This document shows, one piece after another, positions 1-47,870 of a stretch of 64,000 nt of DNA (position 1 is its first letter; each line of letters starts with the position of its first letter). A program made the position numbers and the translations under genes. Source of the DNA: Branchiostoma floridae (lineage: Eukaryota; Chordata; Leptocardii; Amphioxiformes; Branchiostomatidae). Location of the stretch: the NCBI RefSeq assembly GCF_000003815.2, contig NC_049987.1, positions 7,755,986-7,819,985 of the forward strand, read 5' to 3'. The notes beneath the pieces are model-generated. The model worked only from the letters and a program-made list of their open reading frames with translations. It ran no database searches and had not been told where the DNA came from.

Positions 1-21
1 ATGTGTAAACACCTCACTGAC

Positions 22-2209
22 CCTGACAACATCAAACTCCAGGTTCAGTTCCTTGGCCACCGCCAGCATCTTGTCCAGACAGCTCTTGGCCTGACAGTTC
101 ATCCCATTCTCATAGTGCTCCGTCAGCAAATGTACCTGCTCCTCTGTGAACACTGTCCTCTCAAACGGCCCCTGGAAAATATCGCCCGTCTGAGGCAAGG
201 GTTGTTTTGTTCTTTAGCATGCTGCTGTTGATTAGTAGCCATTGGCAATTGCATGTTATTTGTGACCAAGGATTTGTTACTGCAAACATGCATGTTGAAA
301 GCATATAAGCACTAAGATGTTAGCACTGCTACTGCACATTGGAAACACTCGTTGAACCACTTCCAGTAAAAGAAAATAGTATAAAGATAGAAATACAATC
401 AAAAGGAATTTTTTCTCGATATACATCAAACAGCAGACATGCAAACACACAAGACAAGGCAGATAGCATGTAAATGTACAATATGGAGGAACGAGAAATC
501 AATTTTAGCAAGCCATACAACTGTTTACAACATGTTCTACATACCCTCATGGTTCCTTCAAACGTGATGCCGTCACTATTCGCACTGAGTTTCCTTTTCT
601 TCACAGTGCCAATATTGGGGGAAGATGATATTGCAGAGGAATGAAACTGATAAAAAAGAAGGCAGAAAGCATTTGGGTGGTGATTATCTGAAGCACTTTT
701 GTGTAAGTATCTCTGTGGTCTGGTGGTGGACCATGAAAGAGAGCAAAAGTCACTCACTATATTGTAAGGTAACAGCAAGATAACAAGCTTTCACTAATTA
801 AACACAGAAATCAAGAAACACAAACCATCACCTCTTTATTCTTACAATGTGTGGACGATCTTACGACATATGCAATAATAAGTTTGTGCATATCACCTGA
901 GATGAACATTTGGCAGGTAATGCGGTTGGCATGGCAACCACAGAGGAAGAGGATTGATCATGATCTATCGTCAGGTGATTGGCTGGCTCATCAACTGCTT
1001 TATACTCCTTCAGTGCATCCGTGCCACTTGAAGTAGACTTATCAGCAGCGTTGGACTGCATCGCCCCCTGTTGACCAGTTGCAGCAACTGCAGCATCTAT
1101 TGTTACTACCTGTACCTGTGAAGTCTCCTTTGTTGATGGAGAAGTACCTGCAGTTCCATTCTGACCAGATAGGTTGACCTCCCTCCTCTTGGTTAATAGA
1201 GGGTTTACTGGGCTTGAATACAAGACACTTCTCATTTCCTCTGTCAACAAACTGCTGGGACCTGTAACAGATGATTGAGACATGAGCTCGTCTTGCATAG
1301 AGAACACAGAGTCTATCTTAAGTCCCTGATCTTCCTGGGAATCAGCGGTAAGATGTCGGGGAAACATTTCTCCTGATGGGTTAGCAAGAACAGTAACAGC
1401 TGGCTGATCACTCGTAGTGGCAGAGACCAGGCTGGAAACTGGTGGCAGTGGAAACCTCACTGAACTTTGGCTGCTCTGGTTATCGAATGACCCAGCACGG
1501 AGGGATGTTGAACTTCCGATTGAAGGATCAATGGTTTTCATGGTCTCCACAGCAACATTGGCCAGGAGTTGATGGGAGGACATGTTGAAGTTGGAGTTGG
1601 GAATCCCGTGCTGTCTGTAAAACTCATGCTGCTCTTTTCTCTCAGCGTCCAGTCGTAACTTGCGGCGATAGTTTCCCACCCAGTTCTGCAGAACAGAAAA
1701 GAACAACAATACTGATATCCTCTCGACAGAAGGTTAGGGCAGGATTTGCAGCTTTAAACCAGGGATGTCCCTCCATCTCAGAACAGAAATTTTCTTGTTG
1801 GGATGGAGAAAATTTTACCTTATCTGTTCAAAAACGCTAAATTTCATGACACAAAATAGCTGAAAATGTATTTTTGTTAGCTTAAAATTACAGATTTAAT
1901 AACGAACATTGACCTCGAGCTCATGGGCTCCCAGACAATGAGGGGAAAAAAAGTTTAGAGCTGGAGTTGGGACAGTCCTGTTTACAAAATTGAAAACAAG
2001 CTTCTGTATAATGAGGTTTTGTTGCCACACTTTTGGAAGATATGATTCCTGCTCACCCGAACAGTATCGAACTCCAGTCCTGTCTCTGTGGCACAAGCCA
2101 GCATCTTCTCCCTGTTGGCAAGACGCTGACTGTTCATTCCATTCTCGTAGTAACGCTTCAGTGTCTCCAACTGCTTGTTGGAAAACGCTTGTCTTTCTTG
2201 AAATGGAAC
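22..2209 (-). CDS. HDX: HDX-like divergent double-homeodomain protein (partial)
   Basis: Four coding exons on the minus strand, all joined in phase 0: 2057-2209, 897-1685, 545-646 and 22-189. The first carries helices 1-2 of a homeodomain with the HDX-type stretch RYYENGM. The second opens with recognition helix NWVGNYRRKLR and continues as a Ser/Thr/Gln-rich linker. The third holds a basic KKRKL patch, a likely nuclear signal. The fourth starts a second homeodomain (HYENGM, ends FDVVR), whose helix 3 should lie past the left edge. Human HDX has the same tandem arrangement of atypical homeodomains and is a presumed nuclear DNA-binding protein. The start codon was not found: the first exon seen begins at an acceptor, so a short upstream exon is missing. 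The C-terminus is off the window. Family assignment rests on remembered homology to human HDX and is fairly secure; DNA target and role are unknown. Confidence 0.82.
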
Positions 2210-3850
2210 CTGAAAATTACAAAAAGAAAATTTCAGACTCTGAAGTGACCTTTCAAGACTAAAAAAGTTGACCATTAAATCATATTTTCATTTCATGAAA
2301 AATAGCCATTTACTTTATGAAAATACATTTTTGTTACATGTTGGTGAGTTCTTTAAGTTTAACCTATACTCAACAACAAGGTCAATCACCATTCCAAGTA
2401 CGCATATACATGTAGGAACACGAATTGTGCGTAACATGTAAAAGGTGAAGCCCCTAACGTATTAATTTGTAAAACAGTTCTCATCTCGACCATTGTCTCG
2501 ATTTGGCTGACAATGTCCAAAAGCATTTTGTTCATGTCTTAGAGTCTTCCCCGTTGACGTATCGCAATTCATGTTACTGAGCATGTGTACTCGGGATGCT
2601 GAATGACCTTATTGTGTGGGGTGTTGCAGAAAAAGATGCAGCAGTTGCATCTACCATAGTACGATGAGCCCATTCACGAGTCCAACTGTTTACAAATCGT
2701 GGGCCTTCACCCTTGAACAGCACATGAATACTAGTTTTTAGATTGGTGAACTGCCTTATTTATCGATAGTGAATCAATCCATATTGTGTTTGCAGAGTGC
2801 CACGCCCACTCTACTTTTGGAAATGCAACAACCTTGAGCAACTTTTCTATGTTCATGAGTTGACAGCCTGGATGACAGGTTGTTTCCATGGACAACTGAG
2901 GTTAGCTCACAGGCTCTTCAAATTATGAGCCAACAAAGCCCCTTTGAGTTAGACCCTGAAAACTGGGTCTAAAAGGGGAAGGGGGATAGAATTTCCTTGG
3001 GGGGTATGTTGGCCCAGAGAAATTGTCCTACATGCACAGCTGTGTGTCAGTTCCCCTGGAAACAGTCTGGTATCAAGGATAAATGTTCACAAATTATGCA
3101 AATTTACGTGGTTGTCAAATTATGGCATGGTTAGTAAAAAAAAGCATGGGGCGAGTGGGGTAAAGCCAAAGTAACGCTGCCAGTGATGATATAGACTTGA
3201 CCTTGCCATACCCATAGCTTGTTACGATTGTGTTTACCTCGGCAGAGCGCCTGGGGGGCTGCAAATCCAGCGACATCACACCCCAACTGACGAAATCATC
3301 CGAAATCAGCTTTTCCAAGATGGTGGATCAGGATTTCAATTCATCGAGATCATGTGATCTGGGTTGATTTATTCAAATCAGGTGCCTGATTCCAAAAATA
3401 GCTGTGACGCTGAAGTCCATATCCGTGGCCTCTTTCTGCGTATGGTCACTCTTTGTATCGAAGGTGGCAATTTTGTCAATGACATCATGTTAAAATCAAC
3501 GAAGATCTGGCGAATATCACCCAACAAATTATGTGAAACCTTACTGCTGTCCATGTCCAAACACGCAACGGAAGTTGGCTTGTTTACAGGACTGACACAG
3601 TACTTCCGGGTTCGTTAGGTCATTAGTCGAGTCCACTAGTATAATAGGTGAAACAGCATTGGCTCTTAGCCAAAAATACCAACGTGACCACAATGGTCAC
3701 TGAAACTATAACCACTAACCATTGTTGTTATGGCTGTATATAGAATAATTATCCAAACAATCTTTTGTTGCACTGCTTTGAGTTTAGTGTTTTAAGCGTT
3801 ATGGCACACCCCTATTCCAGAGTGATGTGTCCCTACAACAACAAAGTAAC
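2210..3850. promoter_or_regulatory. Intergenic/5' region between divergent HDX and CNK genes
   Basis: About 1.6 kb separate the first visible HDX exon (minus) from the CNK start codon (plus). The missing HDX start exon and both promoters should lie here. I see no TATA box or clear exon. Positions 2442-2714 carry imperfect inverted ends (AAGGTGAAG near the left, CTTCACCCTT at the right, each followed inward by a TTTGTAAA-like block), suggesting an old inverted-repeat element. Confidence 0.4.
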
Positions 3851-39259
<35,409 letters not shown>

Positions 39260-41280
39260 AAACTGCTGGACCTTTTCAGTTTGAAACTACAGGCACTAGC
39301 ATGATATTAATAGGAACTTCTAACTTATCACAATGTCAAAGATGATAGAGATCAAATTTACTAAAAAAAAGCAATTTTGACTAAGCCTGTGAGCTTAGGA
39401 AATTTAGAATATACTAAAATATACAAAAGAATATTCTAAGATATTTGAAAGAAAAGATAGAGACTGGTTGATCTATGGATCACTTACTTTTCCTTCCATA
39501 TACATGTACCTATTCTATTCATAAAAATCATGTTCACATTACAGATACCTAACAATTTTAATCTTGATAAAATCTTGATACACTAAATTAGTGTAATATC
39601 TGTAAAGTCTGTGCAACCAGATTGTAAGGTTTGTACATAGTTCGGCAGCTTTTAAACACATCTTTTCAGTTGTAACTTTATAATCATTTCGAAATACAAC
39701 ATGTACCATTTGTAAAGGCCCTGTTGGTTCTAGATAGTATATGACATTTCTTGAAAACTGAAACCCATACAATACAATTGCTAATCAGATACTTCAATGT
39801 AAAAGTGTGTTTGATGTTATGCATAAATGTGTTTTCCACTATTAATATTATCATACTTGTAGAGTGTGACTACATTGTTGTATATCTTTATGTTATCTGT
39901 AAATACTTGATGAATATTAACCTATGTATCAGAAGCTGATGTCCTTGCAAAATTTTAAAGGTGTAAAAATTATTCAACTCTGGTGTTTAAAATTGGTTTG
40001 TGATATTATAAACATTTCCAGTTGTCAGCCTAAATGGCTCTGATTTTAGCAGAGAGAGTACCTTATATATGATTTTAAAAATTGTGTAATGTATGTGAAT
40101 AGTGCATATTAATCCAATGTATTTTAGGCACTTTGTGAATGAAGAGGTTTGTATTTTTGAGAGCAAGACTAGGTAGTGTTGTAGGGTGTATTACAGGTGT
40201 TAAATGGTATGGTGTCGGGGAAATTGTTTGGTAGGTCAAATAAGAATGGAACAACCATTGATAGTATTGGTAGTCTTGTGTCAAATGCATGACTGTGTTA
40301 TTCTGCACCATACTTTGATTTTTTACAAAGCTCAAGCATGCAAAAGTTTTCCCCGCAAGTGCTAAGCAGGAAAAAACTTCTGCCCCCCTTTGTTCCATCT
40401 TGGTTTGTACCTACCAGACAGTAGGTAAAAGGTGATGGGTGTGGTTTTATAAATTATGGCAAGGAGATTGAATAGAACCTCCTTGATTATGGTGAAGGGT
40501 TGAGAAAGGTAACAGTGAACTAAGAAAGAAGGATGGAGGGTTCACTGTGTCATGTGCCTGAACTACATTGAACACGTAAACTATCACACGCCTATAGTGC
40601 CTGCTTATGTGTATTAAGTACTACAGCAATGTGATACATGCCAGATTGGCATGATGGGTTACATACTACGCATTTCATATTCATCTGTGTACCTATATTA
40701 TTCATCAGTGATATGGAAAATATAACATTCTCAAACTTACAAATGAATGATGTTTAATGATTTGCATTGTCAAGGCCAACTCATACTGGTCATAGTTGTT
40801 CATCGGGTCATTCCAGCAATAATGTTTTTCTTTCAGCTATTTCACAGCATTTTGTTAACATCTCAGCCATGCTCAACTAGGAGGTAGAATTGACAAAAAA
40901 GATTGGTGCTCAAAATTCCTTCAGCCTTTCATTCTTTATAAGTTTATCCAAACAGTTCAAGACCAAAACATCACATCATAGTGCCCAAATGGCTTGCAAA
41001 GCAATTGTGAGGTATCTGATAAGACCATGAAAATCAAAGACCATTTATTAGAGTTGCCTTTGAATTTGTTTAGGTCACTTTAAAGATGAATTGGACCAAA
41101 AAGATGTTTGCAATGCTATTGATGAAGCACCTTGCCTTAAATTACAGCATGTGTCACTTCTGTGTTGTGCCTCAGTATATGCCTGGATTCAGTCGTAACA
41201 CATACAACCAGTTAACTAAGACTCTTCCAGAATAATACCTTTGACTGTGTACTTTGTATACTCAGAAATAAAAAAAGCAA
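39260..41280 (+). other. CNK 3' untranslated region
   Basis: About 2 kb without a supported exon, closed by a consensus AATAAA at 41267-41272. AT-rich; no feature seen within. Confidence 0.65.
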
Positions 41281-41341
41281 TGTATAATATATTGTTGTTT
41301 TAGTCTGATGTAACTCAGAGTGGCTGAGTATTTCTTTTATT
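41267..41341. terminator. Converging polyadenylation signals of CNK and PIGV
   Basis: AATAAA on plus at 41267-41272 (CNK) and on minus at 41336-41341 (TTTATT as written; PIGV). The two 3' ends face each other and probably overlap or abut. Confidence 0.6.
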
Positions 41342-41536
41342 TACAAACCTGTGGTAACTTCCTTGGACTGTGGAGCCTACTATGGACACAATGCAACAGA
41401 ATCAGATACCTTTTTATGAAAATTACACATCTTTTACAAAACAGGTACAACAAAATGTAGTACCTACATTTGCACAACACTGACATCTAACTACGGTAAC
41501 CGTATACATCACACATGTATATTCTAGTCAAAGTCA

Positions 41537-43720
41537 CTATGTCCAGTTGAAGAAGTTACTATGCAGAGCAACTCCAACAACATTATAGAAAAGAAAATAA
41601 CCCAGAACTGCTTGGGTAGTTCTTCTAGCTGACTTCCAGTTGTGAATCTGCTGCAGCACTGGGTTAGTTGGGTACACAGTATTTTCAGATGCAGCAGGGT
41701 TTGTTTTGGAATGCTGAGGATCATCTCTGGTGAGGTGGGCTGCAAACCAGTAGATAACAGGGCTTGATGAAGCTAGGAACCTTGTCACTACCTGGGGAGG
41801 AGAGAAAAGGACAACAATTGGTTACTACAACCATTCTACTTGTAATACATTATCATGGTGCCTTGACCAACTTTTGGAAAGGGATACAAGCAAAATTTCT
41901 TGGTTCACTACTCAAGGAAAAGGAGAACAAATTAAAACTTGGTATTGCAAAATCAAATGCTTCTTAGCATTCTCATCTTAGCCCACACCAAGTAGATGCC
42001 GCATATCTTCACCCCAGACCTTTTGAAAAAAAGATTTTTTTCGACCTGTCAGGCCAATTTTTCCGAAAAGCAACAAATAACTTTGAAGTGGCCTTAAGGG
42101 TAAACAAAGTGGCTGGTGGATAGTAAAATATCACCTACCTTTGAAAGTCTAAAATATTCCACTCACCTGTATATGCATGTTGGTGACACCAAACAGTAGA
42201 AGAAAGCTCAGGTGGGCGATGTAAACAAACACCTGCGGACTGTTGAAACCAGTTCTTGGTTTCTCATCATCTTCCTTCCTCTCAGCACCCAGCCCCAGTG
42301 TTCTACAGAGACTCCAGTTGACTCTACAATAACTGTAAACAGCAAATCCACACAGTGCTATCATCGGAGCAGCGAGGATAAAGTTCGGGATCTGTTTGAG
42401 CTGATAGTAGCGGAGGAATCCCACGTCCCAAAAGGAGTCTTGTATGTAGGAGTATGCACTGGGGACTGTCCAGTTACACCATGGGGGGATGGTGGTACTT
42501 CCTGGTGGCAAATACTCCTCATTGTCTGTGGGAAATAAAGGATGCCACAGAACCAGAGCCTTCTCTCTTTTAAAGTCACCGCAGTAGAGATGATATGCAT
42601 GATACTGGAATGCCACAAAGGGTGCTAGAATAGCTGATATGTAACAAACAGTTGATATCAATTTTAATACTATAAACAGAACATCTTGTAAACTGAACTC
42701 TGTTAAAGGGAGTCTCAATTTGGACATCAGTTCTTTTGCTGTGAAGAATACAACAAACCCACAGTTGACAATTCCATTGGACCTGGTTGTGCTTGACAAT
42801 GCAAACAATAAGGTTGCAGGTAGATACTGCTTTCGCTCCATGGCTAGCATCCCGTAAAAACTCACAAAGGCAAATAACGATTCAGAGTACGCAGCCGACA
42901 TGAAGATACCGGCAGGGTTGATACAGAACAGCAACGCTGTCCTTAGGGCCAGCTGTCTGTCATGTAGCGTCATGATGGACAGTCTGAACAGCACAAATGC
43001 TGCTGCTACAAAGAACAGCACATTCACAGCAACAGCTGTAACAAGTAGTGCACTGTGGCCATTCATGAAAAAACGCAGTGGGAAGAGGACGGTCTCTGAA
43101 ACGGTTTTCACTGTGGTTGGGAATAACGGGAAGAAGGCGAAATGTTTCTGAATGGTGTAGCCATTGTCTGCTATGTACAGGAAGTGTGCGGAGTCCCAAT
43201 GTGAGAAGCCACCGAAGAGTACATCCATGAACTGGTCCCCAATTCCTACAGGATGTCTGACAGGTGGGTTGAAGACTCCCGCATCATGGTCTGGGATCAG
43301 GTTGTTGCTGACCATCTGAAAAGACAGAGACATGTCACAATCCCAGCAGCAGTACCAAGTGCTAACATTACAGTTACGTACTGTCTGGTATTTTAACCCA
43401 TGTGCCATTCTTTCCTTGATGCAACTGATTTAGAATGTTGAGGAGGCTGCCATCACCTATCCTCACTTTTAAATCCTGATTTTAAATTACAATCCAAAAA
43501 CACAACAGCCACACAGGTGGTCCATGATCATCACACACACACCCCTCTAGCAAATACGACACGTTTTGTGCGTCTATCATACTTTGGGTAAGACATGCTA
43601 TGCACTTATGTTATCTACATGTAAGCAAATGTCTACTGAGATTAGAAATACCTGCCACAGAATCAGCATAACCCGTGAAAACACGGCAAACTTGACAACT
43701 TCTTCTTCGTATCCTGCCAT
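41537..43720 (-). CDS. PIGV: GPI mannosyltransferase 2 (PIG-V), complete
   Basis: Three exons: 43652-43720, 42167-43315 and 41537-41791, all phase 0, giving 490 aa (human 493). PIG-V adds the second mannose to the GPI anchor precursor from dolichol-phosphate-mannose in the ER lumen. It is a multi-pass membrane protein: hydrophobic segments recur through exon 2. Conserved blocks include KFAVFSR near the N-terminus, SHWDSAHFLYIA with the family HWD (residues 62-64), FAFFPLFP, AAYSESLFA, the TRSNG turn, PPWCNW, YSYIQDSFWDVGFLRYYQLKQIPNF, and the C-terminal TRFLASSSPVIYWFAAHL and FNWT. The chosen start (MAGYEEE) gives the same distance to FAV as in human; the more upstream in-frame ATG at 43837 would add about 39 unlike residues. 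Divergent partner is TADA3. Confidence 0.95.
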
Positions 43721-44102
43721 CCTCCAGTCCTGACCCCAAGTGACCTTTTGGGTAAAGTCTCGCAAATTCACGCGAGATTTACACGAGAACTCATAATCAG
43801 CTACAGGAAAGCCAAAAAGCCCAGCAAAGGTAGGCATTTTTCTGCCAGCATTTAATAGTTTATCGGGATTTTAGACGATGCATTTTAAGCTTAACTATCT
43901 GCAAGTCTTCTCAAATGAACCAGAGTTGATCAAAATGCCATAGATAAGTCAAAAATCGGGCATTTGTTTTCGTTTCTAGTATGTCTTTGTTTAGGTAATT
44001 TATGCAGGGGAGGGGGGCACGAGGTGTCAGTTCTGATATGCTAATTCCCTTTGTCAGATACAAGTGTGATTCTGCTACCTGTGGACCAACCCAGCAGCCA
44101 AG
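43721..44102. promoter_or_regulatory. Bidirectional promoter interval PIGV / TADA3
   Basis: Only 382 bp separate the two start codons on opposite strands, so both promoters and 5' UTRs must share this interval unless non-coding exons lie inside the genes. No TATA box stands out. Inferred from geometry. Confidence 0.55.
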
Positions 44103-45182
44103 ATGCGGGAGAAGATGACAGAGAAGGAGTGTCCACTCCAGTTCCACGACTTTAAACCCGTAGACCACTCCAAACTGTGTCCACGCTTCACACAAAGTAA
44201 GCCAGCCAGTTCCTCATATCTGCTTGGACTGTTATTGTTGTTGTTGTTGTTGTGTTTACAATTTCTTCTGCTTGTTCACAGGTCGTTTTTGCACCTCTTA
44301 CCAGTTTTGCTGCCCTTCAGCCACTTTTCGCACCACCGTTTTCATGGTGGAAGTTTTATTCTCTGAATCTGTACCAATCGTTTTTCTCGTCTTTTTGTTT
44401 TTCTTCTATTGCTGCAGTGCTAGATTTTACATTTTAAGGTAAAAACCCACCAGTAGCTTAATTAATTAATTAAGTACAAGATCATTATGTTTTACTGGGT
44501 GATATTAATTATGATGTTGATAATAATTGCATCAAGGTGTCTATATACAAATGCAGAACAAGTGGTGTCACAAAAAAAATATTAAGTGGTGTCACAAAAA
44601 AAATATCAAAATGTTGTGCATCATAAGATTTTCTGTAGAAATACATGTACTAGAATGTAGTGTTACAAGAGATGTTTGAGGGAACCTCCAGTGCATACAG
44701 TTTCTTTTATTAATGCCGCACTTGTGAGTGAGTGTGTGTGAAGTTGCATGCAAATAGCTTGGTATATTTGAATCTGAAATGTGTGTGTGCGTGTGTGTGA
44801 TGCGTGCATTTTGGCACTTAAGTGTGCATGCCAGCATACCTGTGTGTGTTTGTGCTTGTTTGTGTGTATCAGTTTTTAGTACTTATTGTGTATAAGTCAT
44901 ATATCATCTTGCTAGAATAGTTCTGCCCAAGCAACAGATTAGATGAACAAGGTTCTCTGTGCCTCCCTAGTTCTGTCCAGAACAGAAGAAGAGGGAATAG
45001 GAGAGGAGGAGCTGGACACCATCCAGTTGGAGCTGGAGACTCTGCTGGCCTCCGTGTCTAAAAGGATGCGACAACTGGAGGGAGAAACACAAGTACTCAT
45101 CGACTGGCAGGACAGGAAGGACAAGAAAGGCAGCATGGGGAAAGTGGTGAGTATAGTGCTTGTTGTGAAAGCTTGTTTTCCT

Positions 45183-45225
<43 letters not shown>

Positions 45226-47819
45226 CATGTGTGTGCGTGCGTGTGCATGTGCATGCGCTTGTGTTTGTGTGCACGCGTATGTGTTTGCTGTGTTTGACTG
45301 TCCAGCAGTACTAAGGGCATCAACTGCTACCCTACCTGTCAGTGTTCAAAAAACTGACGTGCACAGCTGGTATGGCCCAGAGGGGATAAAGGCCATAGAG
45401 CTTTACTGTTTAAGTATATTTGAGAACACAACTTGACTTTCTGATATCCTTTTCTCTTCAGCACAAGGACTCGGACCATCCCCACTCCGGAAAGCGTGGA
45501 AGGCCAGAAGAGAAGGCCTCCACAAAGAAGTTCAAGGGAGACACAGCGACTACAAGTTCAAGTACAGGGAAGTGGGGGGCATCGGCCTCAACCTCACATT
45601 CCACCCCATCCTCTCACAGTCAATCTGGACCTGGGAGACCCAAGAGCAAACAGGCAAACATACAGGTTTGTAGCATTGAGCTATATGGTCTAAATGTGTT
45701 GTACTTGTATGTTTTACGTATGTCTTCCTTGTAAATATTGCTTTGTTTGGCACAGTTTACATTGATACAGAGCATGGTCTGAAATTTTTCTTGAGTGCAT
45801 GCATGATTTACATACTAAGGAGGACAAAATATGTCCTCAACCTAAACATTCTTTCATATACTTGATTTCAAGTTTATTTTATTGAATTGTCAGAGTATGT
45901 GATTGGAAGCCTAATGTGTTGTACGTGTGTTGTTCCGACTACTTGAAAATATATAGTAAATAGCATAGCAAAGGCCAAATCAGTAGCTGGTAGAGAAAAT
46001 CAATGTTTCCCGATGCCAAGTTAGACCAACACACTATGGTCTTTCTCGAATTTTTCCAGCAAAAGATGCAGGAGTATGAGTTCACAGACGACCCCCTGGA
46101 CGTCCCACGCATTCCCAAGAACGACGCGCCCAACCGTTTCTGGCAGTCGCTGGAACCGTACGTGGCGGACATCACGCACGACGACCTGAAGGTGCTGGAG
46201 GAGCTGATGAAGCCAGTGGATGAGGAATCTGAGTATTACAAGGTCCCCCCTCTAGGGAAACATTACACGCAGAGGTGGGCACAGGAGGACCTCTTGGAGG
46301 AACAGAAAGAAGGTAAGATTGGGAGAGGAAATGGACAGAATAAGAGAACCAAAACAGAAAGAAGTGGTTGAAAATTGATAAAAGGTTTGATAACAGTGAG
46401 AAATTACTTGTAAGGATATCAAACTGTAAGTGTCATGCCAGCTGCAAGTGCATGCAAATGAAGCTGTCGCCTTTGGAAGAGGAAATGGATGGAATATCAG
46501 ATCAAAAATTGGTAACAGAATAGAGTGTTTGAAAATTGGTAGACGGTTTGAGAACAGAGAAAAATAACATGTAAGTATATCAAACTGTCGTTCCAGTTGC
46601 AAGTGCATGGAAATGACATTGTTGCCTTTCCCTAAATCGTTATGACAGGCACTGAGAGTGAAAAAAGTCTAGTAGATCATATGGAATAAAAAGAAGTGGT
46701 GGTGACAAAAAGAGAGAGCAAAGAAGGATGAAATTTCTTGTATGTGTGTTACCAGCAATAACATAATGAGTCCAAACCTGTTTGTTGGTCTTGCAGGTGC
46801 CCGCGTGAATGAGAAGGGTAAATCCAAGTCTGCCCTGGGGGGGAGTTCGTCAGCTAACATCTCTGAGACATCAGCCATGCTGAAGAAGGTAGACTCCAAC
46901 TCTCAGAAGTCAAGGTAGAGCTGTTACCAATTGTTTTGATTTATACATGTATGACAAGCAAGAGCTAAGCATCCCCATTGGAGTCTTTCTGGAAATCTTA
47001 AAAATTTCTTAATTGAGATCTCTGCAGAAAGAATCCTCTTGTACATGATTAACAATGATTGTACTTTTCTGAGATGTGTGCTCTATCGTGGTAATGTGAT
47101 GTTGTGCATGTGTTTTAAGCTGTTGTTGGCTATTGTATCCTTTTCCCCCCTTTTTTTGCCTTTTTTATATCCTTAAAAGAAAAGACCTTGAATCTGTAAT
47201 ACAAATTTTTCCTTGTTGAGGACCAGGGACACCGAGACCAACTGTCCATTTGGCCCCCTGACTCAGCGACTGGTGTCAGCTCTTGTGGAGGAGAACATCA
47301 TGACTCCTATAGACGACACCTCTCTCATAGATAGCTCTACAAAGGTATGGATATGTCAATATGTTGTTGTCTAATATTCAGAGCACACAGATATACTACT
47401 AGTAGACAGAAATTGTGAAAAAGGAGAAGCTGTATTTCTTTCCTAAAATTGCTTTTATTTTCTGCAAGTCTTCTTTCCTTCTGCACGTGCATCAGTAACA
47501 AACACGTAGTACTGTTTTTTTTTTAATAGATGATACTAGACAACCTAACTTTAAGTACAAATATGTGTGAAACGGTCCAGCATGATGTTTCTATGTCCAT
47601 ACAATAATAGTGAACAACCTGGGTGTAAGTTCAAAGTTATGTAATAGTCCAGCATGATGGATGTTTCTATGTCCATCCCAGGGAGATGGTCAGTCGGGTG
47701 AGGCCAGCTCCAGCTCCCCCCGCAGCAGCAGTAGTCGCCCCTTCAGCGTGCCCCACACCAGGGCACTAGAGGCACGCATCAGGGAGGAACTCATCAACCA
47801 GGGTATGCACACACACGCA

Positions 47820-47870
<51 letters not shown>

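Noticed and set aside
861-1709. 282-residue minus-strand frame taken as a full gene
   Set aside because: It is one HDX exon (897-1685) with read-through at both ends; splice sites and the homeodomain helix show the true limits.
43721-43837. Upstream PIGV start giving MPTFAGLFGF
   Set aside because: Adds about 39 residues without family similarity; the 43720 ATG gives the human-like distance to the first conserved block.
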